A stretch of DNA of 64,000 nt from Hyphomicrobiales bacterium. Its GTDB lineage: Bacteria > Pseudomonadota > Alphaproteobacteria > Rhizobiales > Rhizobiaceae. Position numbers and translations under genes: made by a program. The notes under the pieces were generated by a model. That model was not told the DNA's origin. It saw only the letters and a program-made list of their open reading frames with translations, and searched no databases. The stretch is taken from the NCBI GenBank assembly GCA_900466475.1, contig UBMI01000003.1, positions 62,001-126,000 on the forward strand, in the 5' to 3' direction. This document shows positions 18,508-27,070 of this stretch, piece by piece. Numbering within the stretch: position 1 is the stretch's first letter; the number at the start of each line of letters is the position of its first letter.

Positions 18508-18525
18508 GTTATAGAACACCATAAC
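18508..18525. promoter_or_regulatory. Operator-like palindrome 1
   Basis: GTTATAGAACACCATAAC: arms GTTAT and ATAAC, perfect, with an 8-base spacer. It lies directly upstream of the GntR gene start, positioned for autoregulation. A second copy at 18615 differs by one arm base. Confidence 0.55.
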
Positions 18526-18614
18526 GGTTATCGTGAAATTGACGCCCCTACAAGTCAAGCGTCTTAATGACTTTGCGAGAAATTCAGTTGACAGGCTATT
18601 TTCAGCATGAAATC

Positions 18615-18632
18615 GTTATAGTCAATAAGAAC
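18615..18632. promoter_or_regulatory. Operator-like palindrome 2
   Basis: GTTATAGTCAATAAGAAC: same 5-8-5 architecture as the site at 18508, with one mismatch in the right arm and the first seven bases identical. It ends 27 bases before the transporter's first gene, where a bound repressor would block transcription. Confidence 0.5.
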
Positions 18633-18659
18633 AGTTAATGTCCATAAAAGGGGAATGAT

Positions 18660-20237
18660 ATGAGAACGTTCGCTCGTGCGGCCGTAGCGGCTGCAGTTTT
18701 GCTCGGCACCAGTGTTTCAGCATTCGCCCTGGAGCGGGGCGGCACGCTGGTCTACGGCCGTTACGCCGACAGCCTTTTTCTGGATCCGGTCCTGAACGAC
18801 GCCAATGTCGACATCTGGATCCTGTCCAACCTCTATGACACTCTGCTCCTGCCGACTGACGATGGCAAGGGCGTACAGCCGGGCCTCGCCAGCGACTATA
18901 AACTCGCCGACGACGGCAAGAGCGTCACGCTCACTCTGCGGGACGGCATCAAGTTTTCTGATGGTTCCCCCATCACACCCGCAGACGTCGCCTGGTCTCT
19001 GAAGCGCGCTGCCAAGAAGGACAATGGCATCTGGGGCTTCATGATCGAGTCCATTGATGATGTGACCACCGAGGGCGACAAAACCGTCACCGTCAAGCTC
19101 AAGCATCCGGATCCGGCCATCCTCGCAGCACTGACGGTGTTCAACACCGGCATCATGCCGGAGAAGGCCTTTGAGGCTTCGCCAGGTGCGACCGATGACG
19201 AAAAAGCCAAGGCCTTCGGCGAGCATCCGATCGGTTCCGGTCCTTTCGTTTTGAAATCCTGGGATCGCGGCTCCAGCATGAAATTGGCGCGCAATGAATA
19301 TTATTGGGGCAAGGGTGAGGATGGCAAACCGCTACCCTATCTCGACGGCATCGATTTCGAGCTGATCCCCGACGATGCAACCCGTATCCTCAAACTCACC
19401 TCCGGTGAGATCGATGGGGCCGAGTTCATTCCCTATGCCCGCGTTGAGGAACTGAAGTCGGCGGACAATCTCAATATGGAACTCTACCCTTCAACCCGCG
19501 TCGAATACATCACGCTGAACGTGCGCCCGCAGCTCGGCGGCAAGGACAATCCGCTGTCCAACGCCAAGGTTCGTCAGGCGATGAATTATGCCGTCAACAA
19601 GGATGCGATCATCCAGATCGTCACCCATGGCGTCGGCGCGCCACAAACCTCCTATATGTCGACGGCGACGCCACTGCATGTTGGTGACAAGCCGCTCTAT
19701 CCCTACGACCTTGGAAAGGCGAAGAGCCTGATGAAGGAGGCCGGCTTCGAAAACGGTTTCTCGACCAGCATCCTCGTCCTCGCAGGCAATCAGGACGAAA
19801 TCGGCATCTCCACCGCTCTGCAGCAGATGTGGGCGCAGATCGGCATCAAGCTGGAGCTGCAGCAGGTCGATAACCCGACCCGCACCCAACAATATCGCGA
19901 CGGAACCTTCATGATGCGCAATGCCGCCTGGACGGACGACATCGCCGATCCGAACGAAATCACGTCCTACTTCGTCTATTCCAAAACGATCGACGCCCTG
20001 CACACCGGCTGGAAGAGTGACGAGACCGACAAGCTCTTCGAAGACTCCCAGAAGGAGATGGATCCGAAGAAGCGCGCCGAGCAGTATGCGAGGATGCAGG
20101 AGATCTACAACACCGAGGGACCGACCGTTCCTCTCTATGAGACGCCCTACCCGGTCGCGCTCAGCAAGAAGGTCCATGGCTTCCTTCAGATCCCGCTTGG
20201 CAACAACATCTTCGCCAAGACCTGGAAAGACAAGTAA
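18660..20237 (+). CDS. Peptide/opine-type ABC transporter solute-binding protein (SBP family 5)
   Basis: 525 residues with a signal peptide cleaved after SVSAFA (about residue 23). The family 5 layout is present: GGTLVYGRYAD at the mature N-terminus, SDGSPITPADVAWSLKRA near 100-117 (the family signature), and the long C-terminal lobe. Proteins of this group bind di- and oligopeptides, opines, glutathione or nickel chelates in the periplasm and hand them to a DppBCDF-type importer, which follows directly. AAAGGGGAATGAT precedes the ATG. Ligand specificity cannot be read from sequence; the hydrolases in the divergent operon suggest a peptide or amide-linked compound. Confidence 0.93.
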   Translation: MRTFARAAVAAAVLLGTSVSAFALERGGTLVYGRYADSLFLDPVLNDANVDIWILSNLYDTLLLPTDDGKGVQPGLASDYKLADDGKSVTLTLRDGIKFSDGSPITPADVAWSLKRAAKKDNGIWGFMIESIDDVTTEGDKTVTVKLKHPDPAILAALTVFNTGIMPEKAFEASPGATDDEKAKAFGEHPIGSGPFVLKSWDRGSSMKLARNEYYWGKGEDGKPLPYLDGIDFELIPDDATRILKLTSGEIDGAEFIPYARVEELKSADNLNMELYPSTRVEYITLNVRPQLGGKDNPLSNAKVRQAMNYAVNKDAIIQIVTHGVGAPQTSYMSTATPLHVGDKPLYPYDLGKAKSLMKEAGFENGFSTSILVLAGNQDEIGISTALQQMWAQIGIKLELQQVDNPTRTQQYRDGTFMMRNAAWTDDIADPNEITSYFVYSKTIDALHTGWKSDETDKLFEDSQKEMDPKKRAEQYARMQEIYNTEGPTVPLYETPYPVALSKKVHGFLQIPLGNNIFAKTWKDK

Positions 20238-20256
20238 TCCCTGATCCAGCCTGTTG

Positions 20257-20280
20257 CGCGGGCCTCGCGTGAGGCCCGCG
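20257..20280 (+). terminator. Strong hairpin between binding protein and permease genes
   Basis: Perfect 10-bp stem CGCGGGCCTC/GAGGCCCGCG with a GCGT loop, no T-run. This position is typical for a partial terminator or RNase-blocking stem that keeps binding-protein mRNA in excess over the downstream permease and ATPase mRNA. Confidence 0.55.
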
Positions 20281-20367
20281 GCCTTGTTCGTTTGTGGTTA
20301 TCGGCCCGGAAATCGGGACCGATTTCGGAAAGCCTGATGCGTAGATTCAAAGAGTTAGTGTGTCCGA

Positions 20368-21345
20368 ATGGACACCCGGCGCTCTAAGAAAGACCGGGAG
20401 CGGCTATTGCCCCTTTTCAGTTTCATAATTCGCCGCGTGCTTCAGATGATTCCGACGGTGATCTTCATTCTCATTGTCACATTCGCTCTCGTGCGCCTGC
20501 TGCCCGGTGACCCCGCCAGCGCCATGCTCGGGGACCGAGCCATCGACGCGGACGTGGAGCGCATCAACAGGCAACTCGGGCTCGACCAGCCCGTCCCGAT
20601 ACAGTTCTTTTATTACGTCGAACGCATTCTGAGCGGCGACCTTGGCAATTCCATCGGCTTGAAAGTCTCCGTGATGTCGCTGATCCTGCAACGGCTTCCA
20701 GTGACGCTGATGCTGACGGTTATGTCGGCCCTGATCGCCCTCGTTCTTGCCGTGCCGCTTGCCTTTGTCGCCGCGCTGAAGCGCGAACGGCTTCCCGACA
20801 GCATCATTCGCGGCACATTCCAGGTCGGCCTGTCCATGCCGGTCTTTTATGTCGGCATCGTGCTTCTGACGGTATTTTCGGCACAGCTGAAGATCTTCCC
20901 AGTCGGCGGCTACGGCGACACTTTCGGTGATCGCATCTATCACCTCTTCCTGCCGGCTTTGACCCTGGCACTGAGTTTTGCCGCGGTGCTGATGCGCAAT
21001 CTGCGCTCCTCCATCATCGGCGTCATGAATGCCGAATATGTCGATTTTGCCAGGGCCAAAGGGCTGCGCTCGCGCGTCATCCTCATGCGCCATATTCTGC
21101 GCAACGCGCTGATCTCCACGGTGACGCTGTTCGGCCTACAGACGGGTACGCTGTTCGGCGGCGCCGTCATCACGGAAACCGTCTTTGCCGTTCCCGGCGC
21201 CGGCCGCCTGCTGATTGAAAGCATCTACGGCCGCGACTATCCGGTCCTGCAGGGCCTGACCATCGCGCTTGCGATCCTCGTCTCGCTGACCTTTCTCGTG
21301 ACCGATATCGTGCAGGCCTGGCTCGACCCGAGGATTGCCCGATGA
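20368..21345 (+). CDS. ABC transporter permease, DppB-like
   Basis: 325 residues (from ATG 20368) with six membrane segments in the DppB/OppB pattern: N-terminal LQMIPTVIFILIVTFALVR, the RLLPGDPASAML loop, an EAA loop near 230-250 (EYVDFARAKGLRS), and the final TDIVQAWLDP. A TTG at 20407 preceded by GGGAGCGG gives a more usual N-terminus (about 312 residues) and may be the true start. It overlaps the next permease by ATGA. Forms the translocation channel with the gene that follows. Confidence 0.92.
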   Translation: MDTRRSKKDRERLLPLFSFIIRRVLQMIPTVIFILIVTFALVRLLPGDPASAMLGDRAIDADVERINRQLGLDQPVPIQFFYYVERILSGDLGNSIGLKVSVMSLILQRLPVTLMLTVMSALIALVLAVPLAFVAALKRERLPDSIIRGTFQVGLSMPVFYVGIVLLTVFSAQLKIFPVGGYGDTFGDRIYHLFLPALTLALSFAAVLMRNLRSSIIGVMNAEYVDFARAKGLRSRVILMRHILRNALISTVTLFGLQTGTLFGGAVITETVFAVPGAGRLLIESIYGRDYPVLQGLTIALAILVSLTFLVTDIVQAWLDPRIAR

Positions 21346-22190
21346 CAGGGACCGCAGCCAAAGTCGCTCGAACCGCTTCGCGTTGGCGCAGGCCGCCCCG
21401 CTCGTTGATTTCGGGTGGTCTCATTCTCGGCCTCAGCCTGATCGTCGCCATCTGGCCTTCACTGTTTGCGCCCTATGATCCGACAACCTTCGACTATAAT
21501 GCGCTTCTCGCACGCCCGAGCTGGGCGCATCCTTTCGGTACTGACAGTTTCGGCCGCGATGTGCTCTCGCGCGTCATTCACGCCTATACGATCGATATGC
21601 AAATCGCGATTTTCGCAACGATTGGCCCCTTCATCTTCGGCACGATTGTCGGCGCCTTCGTCGGCTATGCCGGCGGCTTCTGGGAATCGATCTTTGGCCG
21701 CATCGTCGATGCGACGATCACCTTTCCGTTTCTGGTGCTCGTCATCGCCATCGTCTCGGTCCTCGGCCCAGGCCTCGGCAATATGTATGTCGCCGTCGGC
21801 GTCGTCGGCTGGGTCTTCTATGCGCGCCTTGTCGCATCCGAGATAAAGGTGCAGAAGCGGCTCGATTATGCCGATGCCGGCAAGGTCATGGGCTATGCGC
21901 CGTTGCGCATCATCTTTCGCCACCTGCTGCCCAATGCCATCACTCCGGCGATTGTCTACTGGATGACCGACATGGCGCTCGCCATACTGCTCGGCTCGAG
22001 CCTTGGCTATCTGGGACTCGGCGCACAGCCGCCGGCAGCCGAATGGGGCGTGCAGATAGCGGACGGCAAGAATTTCATGAATACGGCCTGGTGGATCTCC
22101 GTCTTTCCGGGTGTCGCGATCGTGCTGACCGGCCTCGGTTTCAGCCTGGCTGGCGATGGTGTCGCGGAACTGTTGAGGGTCAAACGATGA
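21342..22190 (+). CDS. ABC transporter permease, DppC-like
   Basis: 282 residues. The N-terminal segment and FAPYDPTTFDYNALL are followed by HPFGTDSFGRDVLSR, the DppC/OppC signature. Five more membrane segments follow, with an EAA loop around 168-190 (LDYADAGKVMGYAPLR). It ends [11 protein letters not shown]. The start overlaps the previous stop and the stop overlaps the next start (ATGA), so the four membrane and ATPase genes are translationally coupled. Partner of the DppB-like permease. Confidence 0.93.
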   Translation: MTGTAAKVARTASRWRRPPRSLISGGLILGLSLIVAIWPSLFAPYDPTTFDYNALLARPSWAHPFGTDSFGRDVLSRVIHAYTIDMQIAIFATIGPFIFGTIVGAFVGYAGGFWESIFGRIVDATITFPFLVLVIAIVSVLGPGLGNMYVAVGVVGWVFYARLVASEIKVQKRLDYADAGKVMGYAPLRIIFRHLLPNAITPAIVYWMTDMALAILLGSSLGYLGLGAQPPAAEWGVQIADGKNFMNTAWWISVFPGVAIVLTGLGFSLAGDGVAELLRVKR

Positions 22191-23194
22191 TGGACATGCC
22201 GAACGACAATGGCGGGCTGATCGTACGCGGCCTGACGACGACCTTCGACACGCCGCGCGGACAGGCGATTGCGGCCGCCGACGTGGATTTCGATGTGGCG
22301 CCCGGCGAAATCGTCGGCCTCGTCGGCGAATCCGGCTCCGGCAAGAGCGTGACGTTACGCTCCATCATGCGCTTGATCCGCGAACCAGGGCATGTGAGCG
22401 GCCGTGTTGAATGGTGCGGCCGCGATCTCGTCGCCCTGCCGGCCGAAGAACTGCGCAAGGTTCGCGGTGGCGAGATCGCGATGATCTTCCAGGAGCCGAT
22501 GACGGCGCTGAATCCGGTGCTGCCGGTCGGCATGCAGATTGAGGAAAACCTGGTCGCCCACACGACACTGAATGCGAGGGAACGCAAGGCCCGCGCGCTT
22601 GAGCTGATGAACATTGTCGGCATCCCCGCCGCAGAACGGCGGCTTCAGGAATATCCGCACCAGTTTTCGGGCGGCATGCGCCAGCGTGCCATGATCGCTA
22701 TCGCGCTTGCCTGCTCGCCGAAACTGCTGCTTGCCGACGAGCCGACGACAGCGCTCGACGTCACGATCCAGGATCAGATCCTGAAACTGCTGCTCGATCT
22801 GCGCGATCGGTTGTCGATGAGCGTCGTTCTCGTCACCCATGACCTCGGCGTGGTCGCCGCGACCTGCGACCGCATGGCGGTCATGTATGCGGGCCGCATC
22901 GTCGAGACCGGAACGGTTGCGGATGTCTTCAGCAAGCCGCGCCACCCCTATACGCGCGGCCTGCTCGGCTCGGTGCCGCGCTCCGGCACGTCGCGAACCG
23001 TGCTTCAGTCGATCGAGGGTACTCCGCCGAGCCTCACCAATCTGCCGGATGGATGCGCTTTCCATCCGCGCTGCAAATTTGCAACCGAACACTGTCTGAA
23101 AGAACGGCCGGTACTGGAGACCGTGACGTCTGGCGGCCGGATGGTGGCCTGTTTCCACCATGACCTCGTGGCGATGGCGGAGGCGATCATTTGA
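22187..23194 (+). CDS. ABC transporter ATP-binding protein, DppD-like
   Basis: 335 residues. Walker A GESGSGKS (45-52), Q-loop QEPMTALNP, signature [12 protein letters not shown], Walker B LLLADEPT and H-loop THD are complete. The C-terminal oligopeptide-transport extension carries the Cys cluster ([14 protein letters not shown]) common in this subfamily, which can bind an iron-sulfur cluster in some members. Start ATG 22187, overlapping the permease stop; a second ATG follows at 22190. Hydrolyses ATP to drive import with the DppF-like partner. Confidence 0.94.
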   Translation: MMDMPNDNGGLIVRGLTTTFDTPRGQAIAAADVDFDVAPGEIVGLVGESGSGKSVTLRSIMRLIREPGHVSGRVEWCGRDLVALPAEELRKVRGGEIAMIFQEPMTALNPVLPVGMQIEENLVAHTTLNARERKARALELMNIVGIPAAERRLQEYPHQFSGGMRQRAMIAIALACSPKLLLADEPTTALDVTIQDQILKLLLDLRDRLSMSVVLVTHDLGVVAATCDRMAVMYAGRIVETGTVADVFSKPRHPYTRGLLGSVPRSGTSRTVLQSIEGTPPSLTNLPDGCAFHPRCKFATEHCLKERPVLETVTSGGRMVACFHHDLVAMAEAII

Positions 23195-24195
23195 AGACGA
23201 ACCTACCCATTCTCTCGATCGACGGCATCTCGAAACGTTTTGCCGGTCCCTTTTCGATGACCCGCCGACTGCAAGGAAAGCCGCCGCTCGCCGTCCACGC
23301 ACTGCGCGACGTCTCGATGCAAATCCATCGCGGCGAAACGCTCGGCATCGTCGGCGAATCCGGTTGCGGAAAGTCGACCCTGGCGCGCTGCCTGGTGCGT
23401 CTGCACGAGCCTGATAGCGGAGCAATCCGCTTCGAGGGTAAGGATATCGGCACATTCCGCGGCGGCGAACGGCGCGCCTTCAACCGGCGTGTCCAGATGA
23501 TCTTTCAGGATCCCTACGGCTCGCTCAACCCGCACATGACCGTCTCCCAGATCCTCGGCGAAGCACTCTCTGTTCACAAGATGCGCCCGAAGGAACAGAT
23601 AGGCCATCGGATCGCCGAACTCCTCGAACTCGTGCGCCTGCCGCAGGACGCCGCAGTACGCTATCCGCACGAATTCTCCGGCGGCCAGCGCCAGCGCATC
23701 GGTATTGCAAGAGCGCTCGCAGTCGAGCCCGACGTCATCGTCGCCGACGAACTGGTTTCCGCGCTCGACGTCTCGGTGCAGGCGCAGGTCGTCAATCTGC
23801 TCCTGCAACTGCAGGAGCAGCTACACCTCACCGTCATTTTCGTCGCCCATGATCTGCGGCTTGTGCGCCATATCTCGCATCGCGTCGCCGTCATGTATCT
23901 CGGCCAGGTGGTGGAAGTGAACACGTCGGAAGGCCTCTTCACCGCCCCGCGTCACCCCTATTCCAAGGCGCTGCTCGATGCCGCACCGGAACTCGATCCG
24001 TCGCGCCGCAACCGCACGGTTGCGGCGCGTGGCGAACTGCCGAGCCCGCTGGAGGTGCCGCCGGGATGCGCCTTCGCCAGCCGCTGTCCGCATGCCTTCA
24101 ACCGCTGCAGGGTCGAGCGGCCGCTTCTGACGCCGCGCGGCCGCGGCCAGCTTGCCGCCTGCCACCTTGAAGATTTTGGGGCACCCACGCCCTGA
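23191..24195 (+). CDS. ABC transporter ATP-binding protein, DppF-like
   Basis: 334 residues, starting with TTG at 23191, which overlaps the previous TGA. Walker A GESGCGKS (54-61), QDPYGSLNP Q-loop, signature FSGGQRQRIGIA, Walker B VIVADELVSALD and H-loop AHDLRLV are intact. The usual Walker B Pro is replaced (ADELVS rather than ADEPTS), a common DppF feature. The C-terminal CAFASRCPHAFNRC extension is present. It completes a five-gene importer; the M32 peptidase starts 16 bases downstream. Confidence 0.94.
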   Translation: MKTNLPILSIDGISKRFAGPFSMTRRLQGKPPLAVHALRDVSMQIHRGETLGIVGESGCGKSTLARCLVRLHEPDSGAIRFEGKDIGTFRGGERRAFNRRVQMIFQDPYGSLNPHMTVSQILGEALSVHKMRPKEQIGHRIAELLELVRLPQDAAVRYPHEFSGGQRQRIGIARALAVEPDVIVADELVSALDVSVQAQVVNLLLQLQEQLHLTVIFVAHDLRLVRHISHRVAVMYLGQVVEVNTSEGLFTAPRHPYSKALLDAAPELDPSRRNRTVAARGELPSPLEVPPGCAFASRCPHAFNRCRVERPLLTPRGRGQLAACHLEDFGAPTP

Positions 24196-24211
24196 CAGGA
24201 TGGAGATAACC

Positions 24212-25726
24212 ATGAGCATCGACGTTTTCGAAACCGAGATCGCCAGGATCAACGATATCCTTTGCGCCGTGAACCTGCTCACCTGGGATGCGCGCACCAT
24301 GATGCCGCCGGGCGGCGTCGATGCACGCGGCAAGCAGATAGCCACCCTGGTCGGCCTCGCCCGTGACCTTGCCACGGGCGACAAGCTGCAGCGCGCCATC
24401 GAAGGCGCGCGTTCGGAATTGTCAGGCGCCGATGCCGCCGACCCGCGCCGCCTCGCAGTTGAGCAGGCAGCCGAAGCCATCGGCACACTTTCGCGTATTT
24501 CCGCCTCGCTCGTCAGCGCCGCGGCCGAACTGAAGACCGTCGCGCAATCCTCCTGGAGCAAGGCCCGCGCCGCCAACGATTTTGCCACCTTTGCACCACT
24601 TCTTGAGCGCACGATGGAGATGCAGCGCGAGATCGCTGCCGACATCGGCTATAAAGAGCATCCCTACGATGCGCTGGTCGCAACTTACGAGCCGGGCATG
24701 AGCTGGTCACGGCTGCGCGGCATTTATGGCGAGTTGCGCGATGGACTGCTGCCCCTGCTCGCCCGGGCGAAAGAGGCTGACGTGCGCTCAGAAATTCTCG
24801 ACCGCGCCTATCCGGTTGACAAGCAGCGCGCCTTCTCCAGCCTCATTTCCACCCGCTTCGGCTATGATTTCAATCGCGGGCGCCTCGATGATACCGTCCA
24901 TCCGTTCGAGATTTCCTTCACCCGTTCCGACGTGCGCATCACAGGCCGCTTCCGCGAAGACTGGCTGCCCGGCGGCCTCTTCGCGGTCTGGCACGAAGCA
25001 GGTCACGGCATCTACGAGCAGGGCATATCGGAAGCGTTCAGCCGCTCCACCTTCACCACCGATTTCGTCAATCTCTATGCGGTCGGCGGCGCCAGTTTCG
25101 GAACGCACGAATCGCAGTCCCGACTCTGGGAAAATCGCGTCGGCCGCTCCCGCCGTTTCTGGGAGCTCAATTTCGCCGATCTGCAGGAAACCTTCTCCGA
25201 GCAGCTCGCCGATGTCACGCCGGAGGATTTCTGGCGGGCGGTCAATGCTGCGCGTCCGGGGTTCATCCGTGTCGAGGCCGACGAGTTGACCTACGACTTG
25301 CACATCATGCTGCGCTCGGAGATCGAGGCCGGACTGATGGCGGGCGAATTGCGTGTTGCTGACCTGCCCGAGATCTGGCGCGAAAAGATCAAGACCTATC
25401 TCGGCCTCGATGTGCCGACCGATACACTCGGCGTGCTGCAGGATGTCCACTGGTCGTCAGGCATGGTCGGCTCCCTCCCCACCTATACGATCGGCAACAT
25501 CATGTCCTCGCAGTTCTTCGCCGCCGCTTGCAAGCAGACGGCAATCGATCGCGGACTGGAAGACGGCGATTATTTGCCGCTCAAGACCTGGCTGAACGAC
25601 AATGTCCATCGATACGGAAGGTCGAAAAGCGCAAGCCAGTTGCTGGTGGACGCGACGGGCGAAGACCTTTCAGTCGCGGCCTATCTCAGCGACCTGACCC
25701 GCAAGGTCGCAGACCTCACCGCCTGA
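24212..25726 (+). CDS. M32-family metallocarboxypeptidase (carboxypeptidase Taq type)
   Basis: 504 residues. The zinc-binding HEAGH is at 261-265, followed by YEQGI and a downstream HESQSRLWEN (family-typical third ligand region). GVLQDVHWSSGMVGSLPTY near 410-428 is another M32 hallmark. Cytoplasmic enzymes of this family remove C-terminal residues from short peptides. ATG 24212 was chosen for the GGAG 8 bases upstream. Placed last in the importer operon, it probably trims the imported substrate, complementing the M20 peptidase of the divergent operon. Confidence 0.93.
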   Translation: MSIDVFETEIARINDILCAVNLLTWDARTMMPPGGVDARGKQIATLVGLARDLATGDKLQRAIEGARSELSGADAADPRRLAVEQAAEAIGTLSRISASLVSAAAELKTVAQSSWSKARAANDFATFAPLLERTMEMQREIAADIGYKEHPYDALVATYEPGMSWSRLRGIYGELRDGLLPLLARAKEADVRSEILDRAYPVDKQRAFSSLISTRFGYDFNRGRLDDTVHPFEISFTRSDVRITGRFREDWLPGGLFAVWHEAGHGIYEQGISEAFSRSTFTTDFVNLYAVGGASFGTHESQSRLWENRVGRSRRFWELNFADLQETFSEQLADVTPEDFWRAVNAARPGFIRVEADELTYDLHIMLRSEIEAGLMAGELRVADLPEIWREKIKTYLGLDVPTDTLGVLQDVHWSSGMVGSLPTYTIGNIMSSQFFAAACKQTAIDRGLEDGDYLPLKTWLNDNVHRYGRSKSASQLLVDATGEDLSVAAYLSDLTRKVADLTA

Positions 25727-25864
25727 TGGACGCGCGCTTGGCATGTCGCCAAGCGCTTGTTTCGACCGCGCAAGAGCTGCTCGAAGCTCCCTCTGTCACG
25801 CAGCTCCCATTATCGTCTGAATGACACTTCCACGTTTTGGCGGTCCCGTGCAATTACGTGGCAA

Positions 25865-25908
25865 CGGGTTTCTAAGTCCCTTGCGTCTACCAGTTTCGCC
25901 ACGCTCGC
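25865..25908 (-). tRNA. 5' half of a tRNA-Leu (anticodon UAG), truncated
   Basis: Read leftward from 25908: acceptor strand GCGAGCG, then TGGCGAAACTGGTAGACGC (class II D-arm typical of tRNA-Leu), then AAGGGACTTAGAA with anticodon TAG at 25872-25874. After the anticodon loop the expected 3' stem, long variable arm, T-arm and acceptor are absent. A poly-T/TTGAC-like promoter stretch lies upstream (about 25935-25950). The fragment cannot make a tRNA. A breakpoint at the anticodon loop resembles the crossover site of some tyrosine integrases, so this may be an attachment-site scar. Confidence 0.6.
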
Positions 25909-26227
25909 GCGCCATACCGATCAACGACTTAGGCGGATTCGTCAAAAAAGCGTTTTGCAAAACATCCTCTCGCGGTTTGCAAATTCTGCTCTCCGGCTTC
26001 ACAGGGGATTTTTTCGACGCAGCTTGGCTCGTTCAGGATAGCGATCGATGCATGACATCATCGCTCAGATTGACGTGAATCGATCACATGGCCGTCGGCT
26101 TTATGCCGAGCGTTCTCATCGGGTCGGCGGTAGCCTTTTACCGGCTGTAGGCGGCGCAACCTTTATCCTTGAAGACTGTTATCCAAAATATAGCCGTCCT
26201 TGTTCTGTGGATCAAAAGGTCGTGGCG

Positions 26228-26428
26228 ATGGAATTTGAATCTCAACTGGAGAAGCTTGAAGAACGGATAGCCGCCAACACCGCACGCATAAAAGCATTCA
26301 AATTACAAAGGGCAATTTTACGCCCTGGTGCCCTTGGAGAACACAATCGGAGTATCGATCAGCTTGACCGCTGGAAAGCCGTACAAGAACGGCTCTTGTT
26401 GCTTATGCGAGAAGACGAAGGCGGATGA
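26228..26428 (+). CDS. Small coiled-coil protein
   Basis: 66 residues from ATG 26228: MEFESQLEKLEERIAANTAR, then a basic stretch and a second helix ending LLLLMREDEGG. Heptad-like Leu spacing suggests a short coiled coil. Short conserved proteins of this type occur in rhizobial plasmids. The ribosome site is weak (GGTCGTGGCG). The reading frame is open further upstream, but the composition there is unlike a protein. Function unknown. Confidence 0.5.
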   Translation: MEFESQLEKLEERIAANTARIKAFKLQRAILRPGALGEHNRSIDQLDRWKAVQERLLLLMREDEGG

Positions 26429-26775
26429 CCTCGTGCAGTTTCAACGTTTGCTCGATATGAGCGATCGTCGGCCTTGCCGCCGTCGTTCGAGCTGCACCGC
26501 GCGGAGGGCTTCGAAAAATGCTCGCGCCTTGCTTCACAGTTGAACGGTAAGGTCGCCCGGCAAGTCTATCAACCCAGACTCTGTTGCCCAGCAGGCGTCG
26601 TGCGATCCACTTCTTGTCGATCCCGGAAACTCGCCCGCCTCCGCGGGCATCTTTTCGCGTCGAGCTGCCCGGTCCGCGGATTTGACAGTCACCTCTGCGT
26701 GGACTTTTTTGGGGATGGGTCGTAGCATAGGGCCAGTTGTTTGAACCGTTGGCGCTGGTGGCTCAGTGTTTTGAC

Positions 26776-26808
26776 GTGCACCCGCTGACCGAAAAGGAAC
26801 GGGTGCAC
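26776..26808 (+). promoter_or_regulatory. Hairpin enclosing the ribosome site of the next gene
   Basis: GTGCACCCG (26776-26784) and CGGGTGCAC (26800-26808) are perfect 9-bp arms. The 15-base loop contains AAGGAA, the only Shine-Dalgarno-like sequence, and the right arm ends one base before the ATG at 26810. This arrangement could control translation initiation. Confidence 0.5.
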
Positions 26809-26809
26809 A

Positions 26810-27040
26810 ATGCTAGCGCAATCCCACTCGACAACCATTTCCACCCTGAACAGTCTTGCGCGCCGCTACGTCAAGTCAGAAGCTGATGCAGCCCGACTTG
26901 CCGACCGTGCGCTTCAGATGGTTTCCGAGGATCCATCCCTACTCGATGACTCCGATATCGATAAGGCACTGTTTCGTCTCGTTCACAGGATCGCTCGACA
27001 AGATTTCGAAATACCGAGAGCTTCTCCGTTGAGAAGCTGA
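26810..27040 (+). CDS. Small helical protein, function unknown
   Basis: 76 residues: TLNSLARRYVKSEADAARLAD, then RALQMVSEDPSL and ALFRLVHRIARQDFE. The pattern of helices loosely resembles region 2 of small ECF-sigma-like proteins, but it is too short and lacks region 4. It may be a conserved rhizobial hypothetical. Its start codon lies directly after a strong hairpin (26776-26808). Confidence 0.45.
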   Translation: MLAQSHSTTISTLNSLARRYVKSEADAARLADRALQMVSEDPSLLDDSDIDKALFRLVHRIARQDFEIPRASPLRS

Positions 27041-27070
27041 GACCTGTCGAGCAATTTAGCGGCTGTGCTT

